Shown here piece by piece: positions 9,067 to 18,956 of a stretch of DNA of 64,000 nucleotides. A program made the translations under genes and the position numbers. Within the stretch, counting starts at the first letter, position 1. Every line of letters begins with the position of its first letter. The notes under the pieces were generated by a model that worked only from the letters and a program-made list of their open reading frames with translations, was not told the origin of the DNA and did not search any database. The stretch is from Mantis religiosa. Lineage: Eukaryota; Arthropoda; Insecta; Mantodea; Mantidae. The stretch spans positions 9,049,596 to 9,113,595 of the forward strand of contig CM060953.1 in the NCBI GenBank assembly GCA_030765055.1, given 5' to 3'.

Positions 9067-10204
9067 GTGAATGTTTATTTTAATGCTTGTGAGTTTTAGT
9101 GAGGACAATGTTAATCCTATGGTTCTAGCTTATAGAGAAACCTAAGATGGTTAAGGCATGAACCCATGAGGGGGAGCTCTGTGTTTCAAGTTTTGTCAGG
9201 GCCATTCTCCCTTACTGAGGTTTTTCTTAGTCCTCAGAACTAGCACCCTAACTAGGTCTGGAATGTTTCCTTGGTATATCCATTGCCTGTGGGTCTTATT
9301 TATTGACTATTAACATTACTAAATACAGGTTAACTATTGTAGCACAATCTTTATAGTCAAATTATTCTTGTAGGTGTAGCTTGATTACCTAGGAGTGGAG
9401 TTGCTACATCTCAATACAATAACAAGCAGTAAGTAATGCATATACCTAAATGCAGCAATTCCAATATGACTTAACGTTGGAGGACATAAACATTACGAAA
9501 TGCAGTAAACTCCCATTATAACAATCCTTTTTATTGCATTAACCTGCATATAGCAACAGAATTTTGAAGCCCCGAATTTTATTTCATTTAATCACTGTAC
9601 ATTTTAATTCAGTGTAACATACTGGCTTGCTTTGTGGATCCTACTATAATGTTAAAATATACAGAATATCCAAATTAATTACTTTTCAGTATTTACTGCA
9701 AATTATACGTTCCTTCAAAGCTATACATTTGTCAACATTTGCTATGCTTCACAATCTATTGCAATATGCCATTCAGCTCATGGTCAGGATATTCATTCCT
9801 CGCAATGTGATTACACGTAGCACAAGTTTTAAGTTGTTTCAAATTATTGCAGATTTGGGATTAACCATCTTGATTTATTATGTTATCATTGAAGTGGAAT
9901 CAACAGATTTTCATTTGGCATACAGAAAGTAGTCTGTTTTATATGTATGTGCAAAGGTGTGTTTTGTACTAAATAAATAACACTATCTCTTTCTGTAAAA
10001 ATCCATTTTAGTCTGGAAGTTGAAAACTATCCAGAAATTAAAAATGACAAAAATGGGTAGAAGGCTTAATGTGGCAGCTCTTCTGAAAAATAATATACAA
10101 CTTTGATTTGAAGTACAAATAAATTATAAGAAGATTAGACATTTCCCTTATAGGAGATGGAAGAAATATTAATGAAGCAGTTTAATTTTTGTTTGTTTTA
10201 GTGT
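9067..10204 (+). other. TCHP intron with small repeat scraps
   Basis: A scrap of SINE A tail end (ATATGACTTAACGTTGGAGG) lies near 9468-9487. It is followed by CAGTAAACTCCCATTATAAC, which looks like one end of a pogo/Tigger-type transposon with no partner in sight. The rest is featureless. Confidence 0.35.
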
Positions 10205-10556
10205 CCAATGTAGGTCATATCTGACAATGTACGTCATGATGTACAGATGAGCCCATACTTCAAATGACCTTTGAATTACTAGACATTCATCTTTCAGGAT
10301 AAGGGAAAACCTCCAAAGTTAGGTCATATCGGATGAGAATGAAATGATGTTGAAATGATTATAGGGTACATAAATCTCGATATAGAGCTTAGAGTTACCA
10401 TGCAATCATCTTTCAGGATAAGGGAAAACCTCCAACGTTAAGTCATATCGGACGATGAATGAAGTGATGTTCAAATAAGTACAGGGTATATAGAGCTTAG
10501 AGTTACTAGACAGTAATCTTTCAGGATAAGGGAAACCTCTAACGTTAGGTCCGAGC
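10205..10556 (-). repeat. Degenerate tandem copies of the SINE A tail unit
   Basis: About three diverged copies of the 108-base unit, each containing CATCTTTCAGGATAAGGGAA and CATATCGGA-type blocks, lie on the minus strand of SINE A. They are more diverged than the copies in the large arrays, so this small array looks older. Confidence 0.75.
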
Positions 10557-10689
10557 TTATTACTCCATTAAACTTACTAAAAATGTCTTATTAAATAAAA
10601 TTTTTGTTTTCAGACTCACAGCTAACAAACATTAGATGCTCTTATTTTTCATTGTTATCAGCTTACATGATTTACCACTGACAGTGCCA

Positions 10690-11560
10690 AATGCAGGCAG
10701 TGTTGCCACTAACTTTTGAATGACCCGTGTATAAAGAAAACTATTCAACTTTATTGGTTGGTAAGGGTATTCATTTGTATAGGAAAGTCAGGAGTTCATG
10801 TTGTGCCATGTGGCCGCGTAATCTCCCACACCAGATCAGCTAGATTCTTTGATCTTTCTGCGTACACTGTTGACTTGATGGGGAAAAAAAAATCCTGGAG
10901 GCATTAAGTCTGAGCTATTGGGTGACAGTTGAATGGATCCATCATGGCTAATTGAAATGTGGAGGAGCACCATCCTATTGATAGATAATGGTGTTCAGTA
11001 TCCTATGTTCTTGTAATTAAGGGATCACAAACTGCTCGATCGTATCAAGGCACACACAGTCTCCACTGCAGAAAAGAATGGGCCGTAGACTTTCTCTTGT
11101 GTCACTCCACACCACACATTCACTTTGGGACTGGCTTGTTCAAGTTTGTATGAGACATGTGGATTCTCATTTCCCCAACAATGCAGCAATGAATGTTGAA
11201 ATGTAGTTCTGTCAGTAGACATCTATTGATTTAACCATTAATCATCTGCCTCCTGCCACTCATACATCATGATAGCACAATTGAGTTCAGCTTCGTAATT
11301 CTGCTGTATCAATGCTTGTGTTTGCTGAATATGGTACAGAAACATCTTAAGGTACTGTCTAACAGTCTTCTGACATGTTGTGTATAGTATATTCTGCTCT
11401 GCTGATAAGTGGGAGAGTGACTTTTGTGGTCTCTGGAGTCATGGCTTGTCAAATACCTTCCTCTCTGTGCTATTGCACTCTTCTGCCTGTTCGAGGCATT
11501 TTCAGACCATTTTCCAAGAACATGTACCATTCGACAATGTCTTGATGTGATGCACATACC
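10690..11560 (-). pseudogene. Decayed IS630/Tc1-type DDE transposase
   Basis: Minus-strand frames, broken by several stops and shifts, keep short recognisable blocks in the right order: DRTTFQHSLL near 11220, GNENPHVSYKLEQASPKVNV and WCGVTQEKVYGPFF near 11190-11060, then an IYQ-DGAPPHF block near 10960, where the second catalytic Asp should be. This is the common insect transposase family with the N-x-P-H and P-K-V-N-V-W-C blocks. The third catalytic Asp region is not readable. Confidence 0.7.
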
Positions 11561-11679
11561 GACAGTTGTACTGACTTTTGAAAGTTTTCTGTGTCGCTAT
11601 TACTCTCAAAAGTTTTGCAAACCATACGACACACTAAGCACACTGTTGTGGTGTTACAACCATTTTGTTTTCTTTTTAT

Positions 11680-11944
11680 ATCGAGATTTAACTGTATTGG
11701 AACACCACAGTGAAGCGAAATAATTATTAATTTATAGATGAGTCGTATTTATTACACATCTGCTTCACTTACGTATTTAAACTTTCTTACCTCCATGTTG
11801 TCCGGTTTTTAAAATTGACTGGATCTAACTTTAGCGTGTTCCTCTTGACTTGACGTCACTTCAATATATCGAGATTTAACTGTATTGGAACACCATAGTG
11901 AAGCAGATGTTTAATAAATACGGCTCATCTATAAATTAATAATT
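11680..11944. repeat. Short element with direct and inverted repeats (MITE-like)
   Basis: Inverted arms at 11722-11769 and 11897-11944 are about 48 bases and differ at two or three positions; each includes TTATAGATGAG or its near-complement. A direct repeat that includes ATCGAGATTTAACTGTATTG and ends TGAAGC occurs at 11680-11716 and 11868-11904, overlapping the right inverted arm. The layout suggests a miniature inverted-repeat element or a fold-back duplication. No coding capacity is present. Confidence 0.65.
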
Positions 11945-12401
11945 GTTTTCTTTTGTTTTCTTAGCACAGTAGTGTTGTCATGCCACTGGAAATATCACCC
12001 ATTTAACTCCCAAACTTTCCGCTTACATTACAGAAAATTGCTCAGAGATATGTACATTAACTTAATAAATATATTATTTTACTTTAATGACATCTCAAAT
12101 GAATCACCCTGTATTACTACTATGTGTTTCAAATGGGAAGAGCTCTGACTTGTAGCTCTGAAGCAGATACCTTAGCGCCTGCAGCATTGCCATCTTGTTA
12201 TACACACTCTTTTTATATTTCCCTCTCTCTCGCACACTTGCGTGTCTTCTTAGCACTAGACATAAGGGAACGCAAACTGAATTTTCCAAGGTTTTATAAT
12301 AATGCAATTATTACAATTTGCAACATGGATATTCGTATATTATGCACATGTTTTAAATGTATAGTTTAACGATAATTATAGCTTCTAAATTACCTATTTT
12401 T

Positions 12402-12790
12402 CTAATCCAATGATACTGCCAGAAGCACATCCATATAGCTGTGAATATCACTTATGTTAAGAGACAATTCGTCATTGTCACTGTCTTCATCGTCTGAGTG
12501 TTGCAAGTTTATGATGATAGACTCCAAAATCTCATGTGCTATTTCTTTCCAAAAGCAGTATTCTTGTAGTTTAACTGCATGTCTCATGCAGTTTTCCGAG
12601 TTTTGTGTAACCTTGTCAATTTCTTTGTGAATAAGTTGTCCAGCGTCAGTCAGTTTAAAAATATTATTTCTATTTGCAATATAATTTGAGCCCACATTAA
12701 CTCAATTGGATTGTTCTGGCAGTGGTAAGGGGGAAGGTGGTTTATAATACATCGTGTCTCATTTCAATTGCAAACTGATCCAGCTGATAC
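12402..12790 (-). pseudogene. IS630-type transposase C-terminal fragment
   Basis: The minus strand reads RHDV and a Pro-rich segment, then YIANRNNIFKLTDAGQLIHK, MRHAVKLQEYCFWKEIAHEI and an acidic SDDEDSDNDELS tail. This matches the end of insect DDE transposases: a P-P-Y-x-C-x-x-N-P-I-E-L-x-W-A block, a short helical segment, then a poly-acidic tail. A stop and a frame change lie near 12700. A diverged homologue is at 55000-55353. Confidence 0.7.
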
Positions 12791-13116
12791 ACTTACCCTA
12801 GCTTTCAAACGGAACAATTGTATAATACTACTTAGTACACTCTAGAGTAAATAGAGATTACGTACGATTCATAAACAAAGATATAGTGTAACAAGTCACG
12901 TTCTGCCGATGCACTATTCTACAAGCCAGCATGAAGTTTACTGTTTGTCTCGTTCGGATTTAACAAACACCTTGGCTTATTCAAAGTAATTCTTTTATCA
13001 CATCATGTCAACTCTTTACATTTCAGTTCTCAGTAATCACAAATATATGTACACGCATATATGCCAACCAATAATGCTATTCAGTATAGTGCTCTTATCG
13101 CGATGTGTTATAATAT

Positions 13117-13601
13117 TGTCACGAACCCGTATCTACACTCGCCTGGCTTGTTTACACAAAAGAAGCTGATAGGAGGGCAGTGTGAAAACCAAGAGCCCGC
13201 GGACAAAGACAACAGGCAGATAAGGGTCTGCCGAAACAAACAAACTGAGATAAATGGAAATTTCTAGTTACTTCTAGACTGATAGAGATTGTTCGCATTC
13301 TGGTTTATTTGCGAATCATCTAGAAATTATGTGTGAAGTATTTACAGAGGCGACGAATGGCCAAGAGGGAGAGTAGTTAGTTGTGAAACAGTTTTGTGAA
13401 TTGACAGACAGCCAGCTGTGTTGTAACGAGAGCTAAGGATGTAATCTGCTGTCACTGTTTGTTATTGTGATCAACCTTGGTAGACTGATGGTGTATGTAA
13501 CGTAATGCAACTGTAATCTATAAGAGTATTTCTATGAAAATAAAGGAGATTTTTAATTTCTGCAACTTGGCCTTTTAATTCTACGAAACCACAAAGTCAC
13601 A
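13117..13601 (+). repeat. 5' LTR (LTR A family)
   Basis: The LTR is 485 bases, begins TGTCACGAAC and ends AAAGTCACA. It contains AAAATAAAGGAG, a likely poly(A) signal, near its 3' end. Related solo LTRs lie at 16891-17327, 17664-18133, 18537-18956 and 19098-19544. Confidence 0.85.
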
Positions 13602-13857
13602 ATTGCTGTCAGGAGGCGGGACGACATCATCACCGAGAAAATGGAAGAAATGAAGACCGAATTAACAACGAAGACGGAGCTGAAAATAGCAAATTGGGCG
13701 CAAAGATGACCGACACCAGGAAGAGCAACCGGAGGAACGAGTAAGAACCGGTGTGGCGAGGAGCACGTCGGCACCATCACCACCATCCCCTCGAGTGACA
13801 CTGCGCACCATCAGCCGACGGATGGATGACAGCCTCATCGCAGATGGTTGGGTACGA

Positions 13858-15357
13858 GAGAAGCCGTTCTGCGAGCTCGTAGACACCGGGGCAGCAATGA
13901 CTGTCATCAGACCCGACGTAGCCAGGGGTTCACCATCGAGAAAACCGAGCTGACCATACCAGCTAGTGATGGCATCGGGCGAAACCTTGACCGTGGAGAG
14001 GGAGGCCCTGCTGCAGTTGAACTTGGGATGGAGTGCCGTGTGTCAGTGGGTGTTCGTTGCAGAGGTGGCTGAGGAGGTGATACTGAGACTGGATGCCCTC
14101 AGGAGCCACGAGGTGACGGTCGACGACGGCAGGAAGATCCTGCGGCTCAATGGAGAAGAGGTCATACTCCGGTAACCCGAAGATCGCCTTGGAATCTGCA
14201 GGGTCATCTTGAAGGATGACGTAGGTCCCCGCGAGAAAGGAGGTGGTAGTGACAGCGCGACTGGAAGGACAGCGAATGAAGAACACTTTGGCCATGCCGA
14301 GAGGTGCAAGTGAGGCTGCTTAACCTAGCGGACATCGACCACGATGTTCAGGCTGGAACGGAGATGGGGACGTGCGAGCCCGTGGTCATCATGACAGCAA
14401 TCGACATGACACAGGAGCCGGTGCCAATGCAACACCTTGGGTCCCGGCTGGAAGGCTTACTGGAGAGGGCGGCCGATCTCCTGACCGCAGAACAGCTCGA
14501 GAAGGTTCTACAACTGCTGAGACGATACCAGCGCATCTTCAGCCAAGGCAGAGAAGAACTACTGCGTCACCCAGCCAGAGTTACTGGCGGTAGTAAAGAC
14601 CTTGGAGCACTTCCACAGGTACCTGTACGGTCAGCCATTCCACCTCAGGACCCTCCATTCCGCCCTAACTTGGCTACTGAGCTTTAGAAACCTGGAAGGC
14701 CAGACAGCACGTTGGGTTCAGATGCTGCAGGAGTATGACTTCGCCTCTGAACATCGTAGAGGGAAGAGCCACGGTAACGCAGACGCCATGTCTCGAAGAC
14801 CCTGCCCAGAGGAGTGCGGCCAATGCACAAGAGTGGAAGAGAAGGAGCGTGCTGCAGCAGTCCAAGTAGTCACGGCAGTGCCTGCGGATGGCTGGGATAG
14901 TGCAGTTCTGAGGAGGGAGCAGCTGGTGGACGCAGACTTGGGACCACTCTTGAGGAAAGCGGAGGCAGGGACAAGACCAACCTGGGAGGACATCATCCGA
15001 GGAGTGCCACCTATAAGTCGTACTGGGCCCAATGGGACTCGCTGAAGATCAGAGAGGGCGTGCTGTTCTGGGTATGGGAATCACCTGTTGGGAAGACGCA
15101 AAGAGAACAGTTGGTACTTCCCCGAAGTAAGGCACCGGAAGTATTGGAGGAAGTGCACTCTGGTACTTCAGGACGACACCTGGGAGCAAACCGAACAATC
15201 GACAAACTTCAACAGCCGTAGCAAGGACAGTACCGGGTGTTGAAGAGGACTAACGACGTGGTGTACTGCATCCAGAAGGTGCCCCGAGGGATGATGTTGT
15301 TGGTACACCTGGATCGTCTGGGCCACTATGATGGTCCTGTTCGGGACGACCATCCTT
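13858..15357 (+). pseudogene. Gypsy pol remnant: protease, RNase H, zinc-binding domain
   Basis: Several frames together give a recognisable but broken pol. An aspartic protease begins near 13870 with the catalytic block ELVDTGAAMTVIRP and continues to ILRLDALRSHEVTVDDG. A linker (LLNLADIDHDVQAGTEMGTC) follows at 14310-14390. At about 14560 the start of the reverse transcriptase region (RYQRIFSQGREEL) jumps directly into RNase H (CVTQPELLAVVKTLEHFHRY), so nearly all of the reverse transcriptase is deleted. RNase H continues through HSALTWLLSFRNLEGQ and GNADAMSRRPCPEECGQC. The integrase zinc-binding part (LVLPRSKAPEVLEEVHSG) is present, but the catalytic core is replaced by a jump to the chromatin-binding tail near 15225. 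It cannot move on its own. Confidence 0.8.
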
Positions 15358-15370
15358 GAGGAGGGAGCAG

Positions 15371-15635
15371 TGTTGCAAACCAGTATCTACGATCGCGTGG
15401 CTTGATTACACAAAAGAAACTGATAGGAGGGCAGTGTGAAAACCAAGAGCCCGTGGACAAAGATAACAGGCAGATAAGGGTCTGCCGAAACAAACAAATT
15501 GAGATAAATGGAAATTTCTAGTTACTTTTGGACTGATAGAGATTGTTCGCATTCTGGTTTATTTGCCAATCATCTAGAAATTATGTGTGAAGTATTTAAA
15601 GAGGCGACGATTGGCCAAGAACCCACAAAGTCACA
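15371..15635 (+). repeat. 3' LTR (LTR A family), internally deleted
   Basis: This LTR aligns with the 5' LTR over its first roughly 250 bases, then jumps from GGCCAAGA straight to ACCCACAAAGTCACA. That removes about 220 bases. It keeps both ends and the ATAT duplication, so the deletion followed or accompanied insertion. Confidence 0.8.
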
Positions 15636-15921
15636 ATATAATAGTACTTTATTTATTTGTATTAGGAATAGTGTATGAGGTAAAAATATGGGGTTTTGCG
15701 CTTATGTTAGATACATTACTCTCTATGTTCCTCATGGATTAGTTTTTGCAAAATCTGAATTTTTGTCTTAGTGCAAATAGTATTTATTAGAGATTGGCTA
15801 AGTTGGCGCTCATCACACACCACTTAGGGTGAATGCAATACGACAACACTGCAGGACTCCGATTGGTTGCTCATCTGGCAGCACTCAAGGACAAACATTG
15901 TCCCATTTGAAACACACAATA

Positions 15922-16509
15922 GGTATTTTAGATTGTAATCCAAGTGGGATGGCCCAGATGACTTACATCTGTTGTCCCCATTTGGGAAGTCCTGACTCAT
16001 AGTTATTTTGGGGGATTCCTTGGGTCACTGGGGGAATGTTGGGAAGCTTTATTACATCTACCAAATTTCCTCTGCTTCCACTTCACCTCCATTCTCATTT
16101 AACTCTTTATCCAATTGGTCCTTTCAGGGTTTACGCACATCGGCAGATGTCTTGGATACTACATAGCAGGGAATCTGTACTCTGTAAACCTTAGTTCTCT
16201 GGGGGACACAATTTCTGGCTTCTAGCCTGACTTAGAACATATCCGTTTCCAGCCACTTTAAATGGTAGTAATCATGTCCTCTACTATGTTTTGGCTCCAA
16301 AATTAGCTGTCCTCTGACTTCTCTTCCTTCACCTGTTCCTCCAGGGGACTCCCCCTCATCGGCACAGCTACAAAAGACTGCATTGTGCAGTTTCAAAGTC
16401 TGTCTGACCACATTACAGTACAGTACCCTACCTTAGATTGTATGCTTGAAAAGTAACTTGTTTTATATTTTACTCTAGTAATTTTTTTTGTTTTTTGTTT
16501 TGTTTTCAG
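15922..16509 (+). other. Last part of the final TCHP intron
   Basis: No repeat or coding signal is recognised, apart from the long T-rich pyrimidine tract before the acceptor at 16508-16509. Confidence 0.5.
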
Positions 16510-16539
16510 AAAACCTTTCGTAAAAGAGTGATATGGTGA
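16510..16539 (+). CDS. TCHP: Trichoplein (TCHP) terminal micro-exon with stop
   Basis: A long pyrimidine tract ending TTTTGTTTTCAG (to 16509) is followed by ten codons reading KTFRKRVIW and a TGA stop at 16537-16539. The upstream exon ends in phase 0, so the protein tail becomes G-Y-N-P-K followed by K-T-F-R-K-R-V-I-W. Vertebrate trichoplein, as I remember it, also ends with G-Y-x-P-K, a short basic stretch and a near-terminal tryptophan. That supports both the exon and the gene name. The intron before it is 7.4 kb and full of transposons. The exon is inferred from splice signals and phase only; an RNA read across the junction would settle it. Confidence 0.7.
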   Translation, partial: KTFRKRVIW

Positions 16540-16737
16540 GCATCATATTATTTTATATGTATCATATAGATTTGTAATATATGTAAAATAAGATTTTATA
16601 TTATTTTGTACATATATATTTGAAAATGTCATACTTGATTAATGACTTGACTGCAGTGCATTATTGTCACCAATACTGACTTGTATTGTTTGTATAGTAT
16701 AAAGTTAAGTTTTACATTTATGGATTACTCTTTTTGT

Positions 16738-16743
16738 AATAAA
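16738..16743 (+). terminator. TCHP: Poly(A) signal of TCHP
   Basis: A canonical AATAAA lies about 200 bases after the TCHP stop codon, in an AT-rich 3' untranslated stretch. No earlier AATAAA occurs between the stop and this site. The gene therefore probably ends near 16760-16800. Confidence 0.6.
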
Positions 16744-16890
16744 ATTCTGATAAGATTTGTAAATATTTATATAATATATATATAGAAATATAAATGCAAT
16801 GGAGACATTCTGTGTCAAAACTATACCCACAGGTTTTCTTGATAGCACTTCTTCATAGTGCTCACAAGGGAACTGTGCTTGAGTGCATAT

Positions 16891-17327
16891 TGTGACTTTG
16901 TGGGTTTGTAAAATTAAAATTTTTGGTTGCAGAAATTCAAAATGTTCTTTATTTCCATAGAAAGACACTTGTACAACTCTGATATCAGCAGAATGATGTA
17001 ACACACACGTACGAAACCTTCAAGTCCGTGTGCTGCATGTCCGTGCTGCACCGTTAACAACTCTCGTCTGACTGCTTCTGTGCCCACACCTCCAATTTAC
17101 ACACAAGCAACAGCTTCTCACAGTGTGGGGAAGTTTCTCAACAGCTCACGAGGTTTCACGGACTAGCACAATCTTTCATGAAGTAGTGAACTGTCTCTGT
17201 CTCTTTCTCCCTCTATTGCTCTCTCTCTCTCTCTCTGGGCATGGCTTGGGTGCTATCTGTCTCTTTCACTCCCGCTTCTCTCTGTGTTGGCATTCGCTTA
17301 TGAGCAGCAAAACAATGCCTCGTGACA
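16891..17327 (-). mobile_element. Solo LTR (LTR A family) with ATAT duplication
   Basis: On the plus strand it begins TGTGACTTTGTGGGTTTG and ends CCTCGTGACA. That is the reverse complement of the LTR A ends. ATAT flanks both sides (16887-16890 and 17328-17331). No internal region remains, which is typical after recombination between two LTRs. A CT-rich simple stretch lies near 17200-17235. Confidence 0.8.
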
Positions 17328-17331
17328 ATAT

Positions 17332-17663
17332 CAAAAGCTAACCTTAAACTTCATATAAAAATAAGTGAACATAACAATTAGATACACACAAAACATTTTT
17401 AATTAACATGAAATTAAAATGTTAATATTACATCTGTAAAATATTGACTACCCTTTGCATCAAGCTGTCATCTATGCCACATGCAGATAATCTGTAACGT
17501 CTCTCCACCCTTCACTGTAATCCCATGTACAAGACTCTTCAACTAATAGTAACAAGTGCTAACCATTGCTTTTAAATGCAGCATTCTAGTTAGTTTTCAA
17601 GTACTACTTGCACACTTTATCTTGAGTTCACACATAGCGTTGTGGCAGAACACATCATTATAT
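17332..17663 (+). other. Intergenic, no recognised feature
   Basis: AT-rich sequence between two solo LTRs; nothing is recognised. Confidence 0.5.
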
Positions 17664-18133
17664 TGTCACGAAACCATTATTACGACTGGCAGCGTACACG
17701 CCTAAAGGTTTCGTGGGAGCGATAACAGATGGATAGTGTATCATGGAGGTAAAGAGCCTGCATAAGCAGATAAACATAGCGCAGAGATAAAAGGCATGCC
17801 AAAACAGATAAAGTTAGGAACATTCTAGTGAAATCTTGATTGTCTTACAGAACATTCGATTTCGTGTTTGTTACAGAATATTCTGAAAATATCTAGTAAT
17901 ATGAGTAGAGGTATTTAAGGAAGTGGTGACTTGCCAAGGGACAGTCATAAACAGGAGTTGTAACAAGAGTGTTGTAAACAGTGGAAGTTGAGTAAGCTCT
18001 TTGTTGTGGTCAACAACCTTGGTAGATTGTGTGTGTGATGTTATTCTGTTACTGTAAGGATCAAACAGAGTGTATTTCTACGGAAATAAAGAACATTTTG
18101 TATTTTTGCAACTTGGACTTCTAATTCTACGGT
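17664..18133 (+). mobile_element. Solo LTR (LTR A family), worn 3' end
   Basis: It starts TGTCACGAAACC after ATAT (17660-17663). It shares AACCTTGGTAGA, TTTCTACGGAAATAAAG, TTTTGCAACTTGG and CTAATTCTACG with the 5' LTR at 13117. The last bases of the LTR are replaced by unrelated sequence, so the 3' target copy cannot be read. Confidence 0.75.
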
Positions 18134-18536
18134 CAAAGTATTTTCCAGGTTAGCCAACAAGTAAAATAAAAGTCTAAACTCATGGTTCCTTATGTTACTA
18201 TTTACAGAAGTTTGTGATGCCAATGTGGATCTGTTTGAGATATTTATTACTTAAAATTACTGTTTAAGTTGACTAAGCACAAAAATAAACTTATGATAAT
18301 GCAAAGAGAACAATAACAAATGTACTACTGATAACACTGGAGTATGGACAACAATGTTCAGTTGTTACTTTAGCAAAGCACAGGTCTTTTTTACTCGGGC
18401 CGTTCACAGTACTTGATTCCAGGGCTCAAGATAAAGTGTGCAAGGACTGCTTAGTCTAATTTAACCAGCTCATGTATTGAATATATCCAATAACTTACCT
18501 GTGTTTGAAGTAGGGAGAGAATGTACTCTTGGCTAT
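18134..18536 (+). other. Intergenic, no recognised feature
   Basis: AT-rich sequence; nothing is recognised. Confidence 0.5.
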
Positions 18537-18956
18537 CATGACTTCAATTAAAAGTCCAAGTTTCAGAAATTCAAAACGTTCTTTATTTCCATAGAAATAC
18601 ACTTTGGCCAACCCTTACAGTAACAGAATTACGTCACATACACAGATACAATCTTCCAAGGTCGTTGACCACAAACAGAAGCGCTCACAGTTGCAGGCAC
18701 ACGATACTCAGTTCCAATTACACTCTGTTTACATATCTTGTTACGACTCTAACTTGGTGAGTAGCGGCTTCCTTATATGTACCACTACTCATATTTCTAG
18801 AAATTTTTGGAATACTCTGTAACAAACAAGAAATCGAAACTTCCAGTCAGCTATCTGTCGCTTTATCTGTTTCGGCAAGCTTTTATCTCCGCATTGCACT
18901 ATCTGTCTGTTATCTCTCCACACCAAACTTTGTGCGCTTCGCTGCCAGTCGCCACA
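18537..18956 (-). mobile_element. LTR A family fragment
   Basis: The plus strand shares AATTAAAAGTCCAA, CAGAAATTCA, CTTTATTTCC and TAGAAATACACTTTGG with the LTR at 19098. It ends GTCGCCACA. Its beginning is shortened. It directly abuts the Penelope-like fragment that starts at 18957. Confidence 0.7.

Larger units (their letters stand above)
13117..15635 (+). mobile_element. Internally deleted Ty3/Gypsy LTR retrotransposon
   Basis: Two LTRs in direct orientation (13117-13601 and 15371-15635) flank a pol remnant, with the 4-base target duplication ATAT at 13113-13116 and 15636-15639. Just inside the 5' LTR is TGCTGTCAGGAGGCGGG, the usual kind of primer-binding region. A purine-rich tract GAGGAGGGAGCAG abuts the 3' LTR. 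Reverse transcriptase and the integrase core are gone. The element sits inside the DNA transposon at 12118-15921. Confidence 0.85.
12118..15921 (-). mobile_element. Non-autonomous IS630-type transposon, interrupted by an LTR element
   Basis: The ends are inverted repeats: TGTGTTTCAAATGGGA at 12123-12138 and its exact complement at 15901-15916. The minus strand keeps the C-terminal end of a transposase (12402-12790), but the catalytic core is missing. Removing the 2.5 kb Gypsy insertion (13117-15635) and one 4-base duplication leaves about 1.28 kb. Segments near both ends and the coding scrap match the plus-strand copy at 54370-56165, so the internally deleted form probably multiplied as such. 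Confidence 0.7.

Noticed and set aside
9097..9099. TCHP ending by reading through the 9066 donor
   Set aside because: It is possible as an alternative end, but the spliced micro-exon at 16510 gives a family-like C-terminus and is in phase.
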